From Terebella lapidaria (taxonomy: Eukaryota > Annelida > Polychaeta > Terebellida > Terebellidae), in the NCBI GenBank assembly GCA_949152475.1, contig OX424563.1, positions 15,907,001 through 15,971,000 of the forward strand: DNA of 64,000 nt, in the 5' to 3' direction. Within the stretch, counting starts at the first letter, position 1. Every line of letters begins with the position of its first letter. Below are positions 1 through 12,237 of the stretch, piece after piece. The position numbers were made by a program, and so were the translations under genes. The notes beneath the pieces were generated by a model. That model saw only the letters and a program-made list of their open reading frames with translations, was not told the DNA's origin and did not search any database.

Positions 1-161
1 ATTTTCCATCTGAATACTGAACCACGAGTCATGTACTGATTGGTTTTTCAACATGATACCTATCAATTTCATAACTCGATCAAGCTTTGAATTATGGGCA
101 TGCAAAAATCCTCAAACTGAACATGACAGCTGGGCAGTAAATTCTTATACATTTAATCCTT

Positions 162-1548
162 TGTAACGGGTTTGCACCCTTCTGTGACGTCTTGATGAAC
201 CGGTTTTCTTGGGAGGTGGGTGAGTTGTTATCAACCGGAGCTGAAACGGTAAAACTCCGGGATACTGCTACTGTGGTACGGTTGAACTCCGGCTAGAAGT
301 CTCTAAGGTTGGTAGCGTGGTCTGGAATGGACCCCTTAACCGTTGGCCGACTGCTAATCTGCAACTGCACCTGTAAAGTAAGGATCCGGAGGCGTTTCCG
401 TCTCCGGGTACTGCAACTGCTCCGTCGGGATACCGCTTTACTGCAACAGCTCCGTCGTTTTCCGTCTTACTGCAAACTGTGACCGCGCCTGGAATAAAGA
501 ATCCGGGAACGTTGCCGTTTCCGAATACTGCAACCGCTCTGCCAGGTTCCGCCGCACTGCAATCTGCTCCGGTTGGCTCCGCCTCACCGCAACCTGCGAC
601 TGCACCTGAAATGGAGTATCTCGGAAGTGTTCCCACTTCCGGTTACCGCAACCGCTCCGTCAGGTACTGCCTCTGCAACTCCGTCGTCCGGTACCGCCTC
701 TGCAACTGCTTCGTCGTTCCCGTCTCTGCAACTGCTCCGTCCGATACCGCCTCCGTAGTTGCTCCGTTGAATTCCACCTCCGTCTCCGTCTCCGTCTCCT
801 TCCTCGGTGATCTGGGTTCTTAGATCACCCTAAGACGTCGTTACAACTTGGTCTTAACCGACTGTGGTCTTATCTCCCTTTACTCCGTATTACTTTCTTT
901 TCCGGTGAACTAACTTTATTATAAATTCCAGTTCCCTAACGAACACGGAAAAACAACTCGGTTGAAGTTTTCATGTTTATTTTCCAAGTGCACAGTCGGA
1001 AGACTTAACTGCTATCATCTGGATGACTCTATCCGGAACAAGGGAGTACTCTGCTATGGGAGAAGGGGTCTGCACAGGTCGACGTCAGGACACCAACTCC
1101 GCCGTCCGCTGTGAAGCGGGGGCTTTTATAGACCTGAGACCCACGTCACGTGACCAACCTATTGTGACGTCATAGTCCGCCAAAACACTGATATTTTCCG
1201 GATTTCTAAAAACACTCTAGGACCAATCAGTGGCTGACACGTCACCTTTTAAACCGAAAACGAGGCTGATCACATGACCTTCCGGAAATAACGTCATTAC
1301 GTTTTTGTACTCCATTGTTCCGGCTCCGTGTCCGGTTCCGTCTCCGGTTCCGGCTCCGTCTCCGGCTTTACCGACATCATAAATTACTAAGTTCCGAGAC
1401 GGAAAACCTTTTAAACATTAACATTACGGAACCGTATGAACCTTTAAACACATATACATTTTAATAAACGGTTATTTAACCATAATATCACAAAACACTA
1501 ACAGAATTACCTAGGGGAAACTTTTGGGTACGCCCCAAAACCGTTACA
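162..1548 (-). mobile_element. Solo LTR of the Element 1 family
   Basis: This 1387-bp sequence is the reverse complement of the 1388-bp LTRs at 11665-13052 and 22811-24198. It begins TGTAACGG and ends CCGTTACA and is flanked by the 4-bp direct repeat CCTT (158-161 and 1549-1552). There is no internal element sequence, so it is a solo LTR left by LTR-LTR recombination. It differs from the two full-length LTRs at many positions, so it is an older insertion of the same family. The 122-codon frame on its minus strand (268-636) is the same U5 frame found in the other LTRs and starts at a non-ATG codon. Confidence 0.95.
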
Positions 1549-3646
1549 CCTTCATCAAAATTTTAAAAATTAACATTGGTGTAAGATATATTTGACATAA
1601 ATTGTTATTTGCTTGCAAGAAATATGTGGTTTGTCACTTTGTTTCATGAGGTTGGTACACCAAAATAGAATGATGATAAAAAGATAAGAATTGCATGACC
1701 CGTTGTAATCGTCTGTCAACTTATCCGATCACTGTTGGAGCTAGCTTGTTCTTCTGATGGATACGGTTTTTCATTAAAAATGGTTTGAAAGATGAAAGTA
1801 TCATTTGAATGAACTCATCTTCCTATCGATTGCTCTACTCCTATTACGTTTTCACAAGCTTTCTGCCTCCCAGGAAAAACGGGCAAACATCCTGGACCCT
1901 GCCATGATGTTGAGCTGCCATGTCCGATAGAGGGTGTCAGATACCATCTGAGAAATTCACAGACACGAGCCCTACTGACAAATGACTGGCATATAAATCA
2001 TCATTCCTGGCTACAAACTGTGTTTGGTATCATTTCTAGTTTTACGCTCACGTCAATCTATGTAAATGGACGGGTACTGTCCATGGATTGGCTGTTCTGG
2101 GCTTCACATTACTCATGGGGACTGGTAAAAACGAATTCATGGGTATTAAGGGTATGGAGGTAAGTTAATGAGAATGAAAACATAGACATCTAAACATTGG
2201 TGTGATGATACAAAATTGATTTGTTTTGTGTGTCAGTTAAAGAATGAAACATTCAAAATACTAGGTTATATGTGAAGAAAAGCAGGAAAACGTACATGTG
2301 GAATTCCTGATTTTATTGATACGTGCTTGACATTTGTGTATTCCTCTCATATTGATGCTTTGTTATTTTAAAATCAGAATTTTCGAGCATAAGGGTATCC
2401 ACTATAAATTTCGAATATCAGAGTCCCTAGATACATGTATAGTCATCGATGAAAACATACCGAATGGAAACACTTCTGACAGCTGATACTTCTTACAAGT
2501 ATACGCCACTGGTCCTACTAGTATTGTGAAACCTGTGATTTTCTTGTCTCCTCGATTTGTGATGCTTTAGTAGTCATGATTATTCAATGAGTTTTATTTG
2601 AATTGAATATCAGCTGATTTGTCACCATAAATCATTCCCAAGTAACAGCCGCAGATTGTCAGTGTAATATGGCTTATGTGTAAAGCTGCTATAGCCGAGG
2701 ATCACATGCAACAGGCTACCAGTGAGAAACAGGCGATCGCATGAGTTCCTGGGGTAGCATCCGGGATTTTGGATTCCTCCTTTTGAATGAATGGAAAATA
2801 ACTTTCATTCCAGCAAATATCTCACTGGGATTGAACAAATCCGTGAATGTCGTCAAGGCACATTCCCCGGACACAACACATAATGGTTAACATCTGAAAC
2901 AATCAAATGGGATGTCAGTCATGAAGATAAAGTTCCCCGGACATACTTCCAGTCAAAATTTGTATTTTGATGCCTACACCATTATTTACATAGCTGAGAG
3001 TGGGTGGATGGTTGTTTTTTGTCCTGGTCATTCCCCATGTATATCCTATAATTGGCAAAAACTTACTAGATTCTGAAACCGTGTCTACTCTGATAAATAA
3101 TAAGTTAAACAAATTTTTCACGTGACCTTAAAGTTGTGTCTAGGATGATATATATAATGGATCTAGCAAACATCCCCGCTCACAGTGGATTGACAATCAG
3201 TAAATGGGTCGAGAGTTGTGAGCAATTAAAACATGAATGTCCGCAGTCACTGACATGAGTGGGGTCAATGAACCTTCCTCATAATGAAAATTGTCTCTCG
3301 GTGCAGGAAATGGCTGCGGACTGACCAAGTAGGTTCACATCTATAAATGCCCATATGTGCTGTTTCGCTGATAACTTGGAAATTGGAAATTTTATATTAA
3401 ATTTCTTGGTCTCGTTTTTGTGGGAATTACCTGGCTGCAAAAACGGATTAGTACTTGTGATGTTTTTGAGATTAGTTTCTGGATATATGTATGTTGTAGT
3501 ATCCAGTATATCAAGTGGCCCAGTGCGGATTGCTCTATGGAACAGTCAGTGATAAATCGATGTCACAGATGTAATATCCTTTGTACAGTTTGATTACTTG
3601 AGGACATGAACTCATAGGCAGCCAAAGGAACCAGACAGAGAGACCA

Positions 3647-3675
3647 GGGCACCTTGTTCGATGAAACAGGTGCCC
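3647..3675. other. Invariant hairpin, copy 1
   Basis: A 29-nt inverted repeat has an 8-bp perfect stem (GGGCACCT with AGGTGCCC) and a 13-nt interior with further partial pairing. The same 29 nt occur unchanged at 8619-8647 and 25656-25684, while the surrounding units have diverged. Function unknown; it could be an RNA hairpin or a protein-binding palindrome. Confidence 0.6.
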
Positions 3676-3809
3676 GAATCTCACGCCAATGATATCAATG
3701 GGTCAACAGCCACCTATAATCTGTAGATTTGTTACAATATCTCACAAATCTGCAGCTGGCGTCAATTGATCATCGTAACCACATAATGTTTCCCGATCTG
3801 TTTTATTCA

Positions 3810-4100
3810 GTATCACAATAAGACGTCTTGGCATGTTAAATATCATGGTAAGTTGTCGTGTTTTGAAAATCTCCAAAACTAAAATGACAAGGAGACATAC
3901 CGTGAAACTTGTTCACGGCAAGACTTCTTATCATGAGAAATATAACGATATGACATCTTACCCTCAATGTTTTTAACCATAAGACATCTTAACCTGAACA
4001 AAACCCATTATAATAAGACGTCTTATCGAGAAAAAATACGACAACAAGACATCTCAACATTGGAAAGTATAACAATGTATGGTGACTTACCATTATATTC
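3810..4100. repeat. Degenerate minisatellite with AAGACGTCTT-like cores
   Basis: Copy-1-specific stretch in which a short palindromic core of the form AAGA(C/T)(G/A)TCTTA recurs roughly every 30-45 bp, for example near 3822, 3954, 3980, 4015 and 4049, separated by AT-rich spacers. Copies 2 and 3 lack it. It looks like a degenerate minisatellite of palindromic units; no coding potential is seen. Confidence 0.55.
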
Positions 4101-5039
4101 GACACAACAAAACGCTTTTGTAAACCTGTTCACATGATATTTGTTCAGGGTAGGATGCACTGTTGTGATAATTGTCATGATGAGCTACTTACTTTTCAGA
4201 ACTTGATGGCTTGTCATGATATCTATCACGATAAGGACACTTAAGGATACTCAACACTTCAGGACATGAAAAATTGTGTAGTATCTTCAAAGTGGACGAT
4301 CAGTTAACACTTCCATATGGTAGATCTAAGATTCCATTTCCAGTTCACATAACTTGCGATGTGAGTGTTCATGTGTATTTCCTAAGGTCACCCGCGACAT
4401 ATAGGCCCACAGAACTCCCTGAGACTGTATGTATGATTCTACACTGAAAATGTTTGTAATTTGTATGGAACTTGAGCTACATAAATACTGCTCTTATATA
4501 GATATTCAAAGTTACTGGATATTTATTACAATATCTTCCATATATCTGTTATGTACTGTTGTAGAATTATTCTAACAGAGCAATTCTTTTTCAAAAGTAT
4601 CATGTAAGTATCAATCTATTACCACCAATACAGTCAGATTTTCATGATGCCAGTAACAAACGTAAAATACAACAATTTGCAATAGTGTAAATAGTTTTGC
4701 AATCATAACTTTTTCAAGTCTTGTCTGCAGCAAAACGTCAAATCTTCAAAGAATTGAGCTCAAATCAATGCTGTAGTCTGTGGTGATTTGAAGGCCGTGA
4801 TGAATGAATGTTCTTGACCAAATTCTGTGGGTAATAGGGCAATTCACAGAAACATCAAAACATCCCTGAAAGCGTTTATATCGGAACTGTCAAATTTGAT
4901 AAAGGTACACAAGATAAAGCTTGTCCGTCTGTTCCCGTCTACCTGAAGAAAATCAACCCAAACAGCATATACCAAAATGTAGTGTGATAAGATACTAGAA
5001 ATATACATGTATATAAACTATCGCCTGAACTCCAGGCGA

Positions 5040-5760
5040 GTTAAAGACCTAGTGGCATGCCGATGAAAGTGTTTTTCATTTAGTCTATTATGAATAGTTT
5101 TCCATAAATCTGAAAGAATTTTACAAATACAATCGATGGGTTTCGAGATATTGAATCAAATAGGCACTACTTCCGTAAATTGCCGAAGATTTTGATCCTG
5201 ATTTCAGTGTGGGTCACGTGGTTGGTGACGTCATTTGAGGCAGAACTGAAAGTACATGTAGCCAGCAAGGTAAACTGCATGTCGCATATTCATTCCCCTG
5301 ATGTATGTTTGACAATTCAAGAGAACGGGTGAGATGGCGGCATTAGGGCATTTCTTGTCTCGATATTTAGAATTAGTACTATTTTTTCACCCAGAACGGA
5401 AGTTTGTTGAACTGCGAGAGGTCCCGTATTTGTTGGTTTTTGCGTGTTTTCTGTTGAATCGCATGCATTTTGTAGTGATTTTCCGTCGTTGAGCTGGCCA
5501 CCAAATTACGTATTTTACGTTTTGGCGAGCCATCAAAGCACATTCTGCCTCAACTGACGTCACGATGACGGAATATGCCGAAGCTATTTCTTTCATCGGC
5601 TGGAGAAGGCGATTGCAATACTGGCTCAATATACTCCATTACATGTCGCCGTTATTAGTTACCGATTAACACGAACACCTTTTTTTATCACCAAATGTCC
5701 TCAATGTCTTTATGTGAACAGGAATAAAACCATATGATGGTACCTTGCTACTATGACTTT
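5040..5760. mobile_element. Copy-1-specific insertion with 20-bp inverted repeats (possible MITE)
   Basis: Alignment by eye of copy 1 (4980-5800) with copy 2 (9660-9780) shows about 720 bp present only in copy 1. Inside it, TGACGTCATTTGAGGCAGAA at 5226-5245 is repeated in inverted orientation at 5543-5562 with one mismatch. The minus-strand 80-codon frame at 5387-5629 overlaps this insertion; I do not recognise its product. The element ends are not clear, so the assignment as a non-autonomous element is an inference. Confidence 0.4.
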
Positions 5761-7280
5761 AATTGATTCTTGCTTTATCAACTTGCATCAATATCAATCA
5801 ATACCATGTCATTCAAGTCATTCTCCCGATGTCAAATATCCATATGATTTCATATTGACTCATTAAATACTTATATTGTTGCAAACAACAAACCCCGAGA
5901 AGTTCAAGTGGCTTCTTTGTTAGACCATGGAAAGTGGGTAGTATAACGGCTAATTGTGTAGTCTTGATCGTGAATTTTGTGTTTGTCTTGATTCAACGAA
6001 AACCATATACTATTCTTTATGCCAAAATATATGCAACGACCACACAAATACTTTTATCCAAAGTGAATTATTTTTCAGGTATACTATATTTGAGATACTA
6101 TATGACCAACTCCGTTCAGGTTTGTCAACACTAATATTATGATTCGTGCCAGGTCTTGTCTTTTGTTGCACTGAACATATTCTGAACATATACTATGTTG
6201 TGTCGAAGTGTATGACATTCCAGCTATACTTCCAAGTGATTCTACATAAGTGAGAGAATATCCGCCTTTTTAGCTCGAGATTGACCTATTAAATTTAATC
6301 TGGGTTGTCCCACCCCAAGAAAGCCCAGGTGATTCAAATACTTTCACGATTGGAGTGTATTTTACAACTCGAGACACTGCAGTGCGCAAGAGATTCCGTG
6401 GTGTGAATTAAATTATCAACTGCATTGTAAAAAACACAGTATAATGGACGACGGACTAAATGTGATGACAATGCTGCTAGGTGCACAACATTTCAGATAG
6501 AAACAAAAAGGACATTCAAATAGTTATAATATAATATGTTCTGGTATTGTAATTTTTGCAGCTCAGGTTTTTTCCCGTTAGTTGAGTGTTGTCCTATTCA
6601 ACAATAGATTCATGAATTTGTAGTATGATTGATATCGGACATATTTCAAAGCGAAAATACGAGATCATATCAAGTCAAGATCAATCTCGTTGTGTATCGC
6701 CAGGTGGCCAGTGCATTCAATTCATCATATCAAAACGATCTCGATCGTCTGATCTTGAGCAGACATCATGAGTCTGTGTTCATCTGTATTTTAAGTGTCT
6801 GTCAAAACATCGACATAGGAACTAGCATGATAGCATCCTGATCAATCCCAGTTTTTCTATTTGTATACTGAACCACCAGTCATGTACTGATTGTTCTTTC
6901 TACGTGATACCTATCAATTTCATAATTCGATCGCGCGTTGAATTATGGAAATGCAAAAATCCTCAAACTGAGCATGACATCTGGGTAGTAATTGTCTCAT
7001 ACACTTGTTCTTAAAACAAATTATAAATTAAATTTATTGGGGGATTATTGGGGGTTTGCAGATGAAGTTATTGAGATATATAAACATAGACATCTAAACA
7101 ACGGTGTAATGATACAAAAATGACATTATTCACGTGTCAATGACGCAGTTAAAGAATTACTACGTTTTGTGTAAAGAATGCAGAAAAATTACATATGGAA
7201 TTCCTGATATTATTGATAGGTGTTCAACATTTGTGTAACCCTCTCAGTATTGATGCTTTGGGATTTTAAAATAATAATTT

Positions 7281-7600
7281 TGTATTGTATTGTATTTTAT
7301 TTTATTTAGAGCTTCAGCAATAATGAATTTACAGTAGATACAAACATATACATCGTCAGAAGCCCCAGGACACAGGACAGAGTCTATAGACTGTAGCCTC
7401 CACATCTGGAGGGTCCCGTGCCCCGAACAAATATAATTATACTTAAGCTTAGCTAGAAATTCTGAATTAGCAAATCTATATGTACATATGATCTGGTCAC
7501 AATGGTGAAGGTACAAAGAATATTATGGATAGTCACATCTAGGTATAATACATACATGTAAGTCAGTACAGTTAGATTTTTAAATGGCATTACCATGATT
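7281..7600 (-). mobile_element. 3' end of a 5'-truncated non-LTR retrotransposon
   Basis: Copy-2-specific insertion. On the minus strand it ends in a simple-sequence tail, seen on the plus strand as a TTGTATTGTATTGTATTTTA-type run at about 7281-7308. The minus-strand frame 7244-7516 resembles the degraded 3' terminus of LINE open reading frames, which often run into such pentamer tails. Copies 1 and 3 continue directly from the preceding to the following unit sequence. The LINE clade cannot be named from this much sequence, and the 5' limit is approximate. Confidence 0.5.
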
Positions 7601-8618
7601 ACTTTTAGAACATAAGATAGAGCATAAGATTATCCACTGTAAATTTCGAATATCAGAGTCCCTAGATACATGTATAGTCCTCAATAAAAACAAACCGAAT
7701 GGAAACACCTCTGACAGCTGATATTTCTTACAATTATACGTCACTGCTCCTATTGTGCAACCTGTGGTTTTTCTGTCTCTTGGATTAGTGATGCTTTAAT
7801 AGTCATGATTATTCGATGCGTTTTTATTTGGATCTTTCATTGATATCAGCCGATCTGTTACCATCAATCATTCCCCCAGTGACAGCCGCAGATTGTCAGT
7901 GCAATGTGGCTTCTATATAAGGCTGCTAGAGCCGAGGATCACATGCAACAGGCTGGCAGTGGGAAACTAGTGATCAGATCAGTCCCTGGGGGTAGCATCC
8001 GGGATTTCTGATTCCTCCTTTTGAATGAATAGAAAAGAATCTTTCATTCCAGCGAAAATCTTACTGGGATTGAACAAATCCGTGAAGTCACATTCCCTGG
8101 ACACAACATATACTGGTCAACATCTGATACAATCAAGAGAGCTCTCAGTGATGGAGGTGAAGTTCCATGGACATACTTTCGGTCAAAATTTGTATTTTGA
8201 TGCCTACACCATTATTTGTATAGCTGAGGCCGATGAGTGTTTATGTACTTGTTTCATACTGAAAATTGTCTCTCGGTGCAAAAAAATTCTGCTGACTGAC
8301 CAAGTAGGTACGTATCTATAAAAGCCCATATATGCAGCTGTTTTGACCCGAACCTGGAAGTTTTATATGAAATTTTTCAGTCCTGTATTCGTAGGAATTA
8401 CTCGGCTGCAAATACGAATTAGTACCATGACGTTTTCGAGATTAGTTTTCTAGATACATGTACGTTTTAATATCACAGTATATCATGTGGTTCAGTGTGG
8501 ATGGCTCTTTGGATCATTCAGTGATAAATCGATGTTACGGATGTAAAGGCCTTTGTACGATTTGATTACTTGAGGACAGAAACTTCTAGGCAGCCAAAGG
8601 AACCAGACAGAGAGACCG

Positions 8619-8647
8619 GGGCACCTTGTTCGATGAAACAGGTGCCC
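8619..8647. other. Invariant hairpin, copy 2
   Basis: Second occurrence of the 29-nt hairpin described at 3647-3675, with identical stem and loop. Confidence 0.6.
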
Positions 8648-10835
8648 GAATCTCACGCCAGTGATATCAATGCGTCAACAGCCACCTATAATCCATAGAT
8701 ATCTTAGAATATCTCTCAGGTCTGTCCTGGCTCGGCAAATCAAAGATTCCATTTCTGGCTCACATTATTCTGGAGATATTGAACAACTGGGTAGATTGCA
8801 TGTGACTCATATCATTTATTACGACATGAGACAGACCTACGGTCTGTTAGATTGTTATTAGATTGTTGCAGAACAAATCTAACTTTCATAGAAAGTTTCT
8901 CACAAACACGCTGATACGCATCACAGAAAACGCAAACTACGCGGCCATGTATATAGTCTTGATGAATTATATGCTGTCAGTATATCATGGGTCTATATAG
9001 GTATCAAAAGAATAGCTGCATGCTTGGCGATGAAAGTTATAAGCAGCATCCTGGAAGAAAACAAGAGGCACGAGCTGACAGAGATGATATCGAGTACACC
9101 TCACACAGCATCAATTTTGCTATGTGTCATCCATTTTGTCGTGCCGGATAATATTGAGTATTTATGTGTATTTCCTACCGTCACCTGCGACATGTCTCAG
9201 CTGACAGGATCACACGGAACTCGCACGATCCTACACTGAAAATGTTTGTCATTTGTATGGAACTCAAGCTACATAAATACTGCCATTATATAGGTATTCA
9301 GAGTGACTGGATATTGACGACAATAACTTCCATATGGCTGTTATGTGCTGTTCTAGAATTATCTTAACAGATCATTTCTTTTCAAGAGTATCGTAACATT
9401 TTCGAGTCTTGTCTGCAACAAAACGTCAAATCTTCGAAGAATTGAGCTCAAATCAATGCTGTAATCTGTGCTGATTTGAGGGCTGTGATGAATGAATGTA
9501 CTTGACCAAATTCTGTTGGTATTAGTGCAATTCACAGAAACATCAAAACATCCCAGAAAATGTTTCTATCGAAACTGTCAAATTTCATAAAGGTACGGAA
9601 GATAAAACATGTCCGTCTGTACCCTTCTACCTGAAAAATCAACAGCATTTACCTATGTTACAAGTATGTAGTATGATAAGATACTAGATATATACATGTA
9701 TATAAAGTATCGCCTGAACTCGAGGCGAATCAATTAATTCATGTTTATCAACTTTCATCGATATCAATCAATACCCTGTCATTCAAGTCATTCTTCCAAT
9801 GTCAAATATCCATATGATTTCTAAGTGACTCAATAAATACTTCTATTGTTGCAAAAAAAAAAAACACTTGAAGTTCAAGTGGCTTCCTCTCTGCTAGACC
9901 ATGGAAAGTGGGTAGTGTGACTGCTAATCGTGTGTTCTTGATCGTGAATTTTATATTTAACGAAAGGCATATAATATTTTATTATTCCAAAATATATGCA
10001 ACGACCACACAAATAATTTTATCCAAAATGAATTATTTTCTAGATATACTATATTTCAGATATTACATGTTCTGCATCAAATGCTATGATTTCAAGTCCA
10101 GGTTTATCAACACTATATGTTTCTTGTTTGGTCTTGTCTTTTTTTGCACTGAACATATTCATTACTATGTCGTGTCGAAGTGTATGGCGTTCTAGTTATA
10201 CTTTCAGTTGATTCTAAGTAAGTGACAGAATATCTGCATTTTCAGCTCGAGATAACCTCGACTGACTGAATTTAACCTGGGTTTTCTCACCAAAGCCCTG
10301 GTGATACAAATAGCTTGACGATTGGAGTGTATTTTACAACTAGAGACACTGCAGTTTGCAAAAGATTTCGTGGTGTAAATTAAGTTAGCAACTGCATTGC
10401 AACAAAACAGTATAGTGGAAAACGGACTACATGTGATGACAACGCTTCTAGGTGCACAACATTTCAGATAGAAACAAAAGAGAGGGACAAACGCAAAGTC
10501 ATAATATATATTGCTCTGGCATTGTAATTATAATTTTTGCGGCTCAGGTTTTTACTCGTTATTTTAGTTTTGTCCTATTCAACAATACATTCATGAATAT
10601 GTAGCATGATTGATATCGGACATATTTCAAAATGAAAATACGAGATCATATCAAGATCAATCTCGCTATGTATCGGCAGGTGGCCAGTGCATTCAATTAA
10701 TCTTATCAAAACAATCTCGATCGTCTGATCTTGAGCAGACATCATGAATCTGTAGTCATCTGTGTTTTTTAATGTCTGTCAAAACATCGACATATTAACT
10801 AACATGATATCATTCGGATCAATTCCAGTTTTCCA

Positions 10836-11664
10836 TTGGTATACTAAATAGTGCTGAACCACGAGTCATGCACTGATTGTTTTTCTACGTGATACCTATC
10901 AATTTCCTAATTCGATCGCGTGCTGAATTATGGAAGTGCAAAAATCATCAAATTGAACATGACATCTGGGTAGCAATTTTCTCATACACTTATTCTTAAA
11001 GAATATGTTTTTTTATAAATTAAAATTGGCATTAGATATATTTGAAATAAGCTGTTATTTGCTTGCAATAAATATGTTATTATATTCATGACATTGTTTC
11101 ATGAGGTTGGTACACCAAAATATAATGATGATAAGAATTGCATTTCGCATTGTAATCGACTGTAAACTAAACTGATCACTGTTGGAGTTAGGTTGATCTT
11201 GTTGTGGATGACATATTTCATTCAAAGTTGATTATAACATGGAAGTATTATTCAAATTGACTCATCTTCCTACAGATTGCTTCACTCCAATTACATCTTC
11301 ACAAGCTTTCTGCCTCCCAGGAAAAAAAACGGGCAAATATCACGAACCCTGCCATGATGTTGAGCTGCCATGTCCAATAGAGGGTGTCAGATACCATCTG
11401 AGAAATTCACAGACACGAGCCCTACTGACAAATGACTGGCATATAAATCATCACTTCTGGCTACAAACTGTGTTTGGAATCATTTCTAGTTTTACGCTCA
11501 CGTCGATCTCATGTAAATGGACGGGCACTGTCCATGAATTGGCTGTTCTGGGTTTCACATCGCTGATAAGGCATGATCAGAGGGAAGTCGCGGGTCATTA
11601 AGGGTACACAGATTGATTTAACGAGATAGATAAACAATGACATCTAGTTATCGAGTGATGATAC
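10836..11664. repeat. Tandem segmental repeat, copy 3, left part
   Basis: Left part of the third unit, interrupted at 11664 by Element 1. It includes the block at 11010-11640, which matches copy 1 at 1555-2160 and is absent from copy 2. The 120-codon frame at 11239-11601 lies in this block; the copy-1 counterpart around 1840-2110 is similar in DNA but its frame is disrupted, so coding is doubtful. Confidence 0.75.
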
Positions 11665-12040
11665 TGTAACGGTTTTGGGGCGTACCCAAAGGTTTCCCCT
11701 AGGTAATTATGTTAGTGTTTTGTGATATTATGGTTAAATAACCGTTTATTAGGGTGTATATGTGTTTAAAGGTTCATACGGTTCCGTATTGTTAATGTTT
11801 TGAAGGTTTTCCGTCTCGGAACCTAGTAATTTATGATGTCGGGAAAGCCGGAGACGGAGCCGGAACCGGAGACGGAACCGGACACGGAGCCGGAACAATG
11901 GAGTACAAAAACGTAATGACGTTATTTCCGGAAGGTCATGTGATCAGCCTCATTTTCGGTTTAAAAGGTGACGTGTCAGCCACTGATTGGTTCTAGAGTG
12001 TTTTTAGAAATCCGGAAAATATCAGTGTTTTGGCGGACTA

Positions 12041-12090
12041 TGACGTCACAATAGGTTGGTCACGTGACGTGGGTCTCAGGTCTATAAAAG
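12041..12090 (+). promoter_or_regulatory. Element 1 LTR promoter: CRE, E-box and TATA box
   Basis: TGACGTCA (12041-12048), GTCACGTGAC (12059-12068, with CACGTG at 12061-12066) and TATAAAAG (12083-12090) lie in order, with an inverted CCAAT box (CTGATTGG, near 11983-11990) upstream. The same set of motifs recurs upstream of both accessory ORFs. The identical array in the 3' LTR is at 23187-23236. Confidence 0.8.
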
Positions 12091-12231
12091 CCCCCGCTTC
12101 ACAGCGGACGGCGGAGTTGGTGTCCTGACGTCGACCTGTGCAGACCCCTTCTCCCATAGCAGAGTACTCCCTTGTTCCGGATAGAGTCATCCAGATGATA
12201 GCAGTTAAGTCTTCCGACTGTGAACTTGGAA

Positions 12232-12237
12232 AATAAA
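12232..12237 (+). terminator. LTR polyadenylation signal AATAAA
   Basis: AATAAA lies about 140 bp downstream of the LTR TATA box. The 3' LTR copy at 23378-23383 would direct 3'-end formation of element transcripts. Confidence 0.6.

Larger units (their letters stand above)
1..6849. repeat. Tandem segmental repeat, copy 1 (truncated at window start)
   Basis: This is the first of three diverged tandem copies of a non-coding unit. Shared landmarks recur in the same order: the start at 1-160 matches 6850-7010 and 10836-11000; the block around 2640-2780 matches 7880-8020 and 24570-24710; the block at 3600-3730 matches 8570-8700 and 25610-25740; the block at 4690-5040 matches 9400-9730. Copy 1 is longest because it holds a solo LTR (162-1548), a minisatellite-like stretch (3810-4100) and a private insertion of about 720 bp near 5040-5760. 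No open frame is conserved between copies, so I see no gene in it. Copy boundaries are approximate. Confidence 0.75.
6850..10835. repeat. Tandem segmental repeat, copy 2
   Basis: Second copy of the unit, about 4.0 kb. It lacks the roughly 600-bp block seen at 1555-2160 and 11010-11640, and it holds a LINE 3' fragment near 7281-7600. A TATATAAGG box is present at about 7914-7922 and TATAAAAG at about 8312-8319; the matching positions in copies 1 and 3 are degraded (for example CTAAATAAGG near 24615). These may be remnants of a promoter of a duplicated non-coding transcript. The 98-codon frame at 8025-8321 is broken by early stops in the other copies, so I do not call it a gene. Confidence 0.75.

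Noticed and set aside
5387..5629. 80-codon minus-strand ORF
   Set aside because: Unrecognised, inside a copy-specific insertion, no supporting signals.
8025..8321. 98-codon ORF in tandem copy 2
   Set aside because: The same region in copies 1 and 3 has early stops, so the frame is not conserved.
11239..11601. 120-codon ORF in tandem copy 3
   Set aside because: The corresponding block in copy 1 (about 1820-2110) is similar in DNA but not in frame; no recognisable domain.
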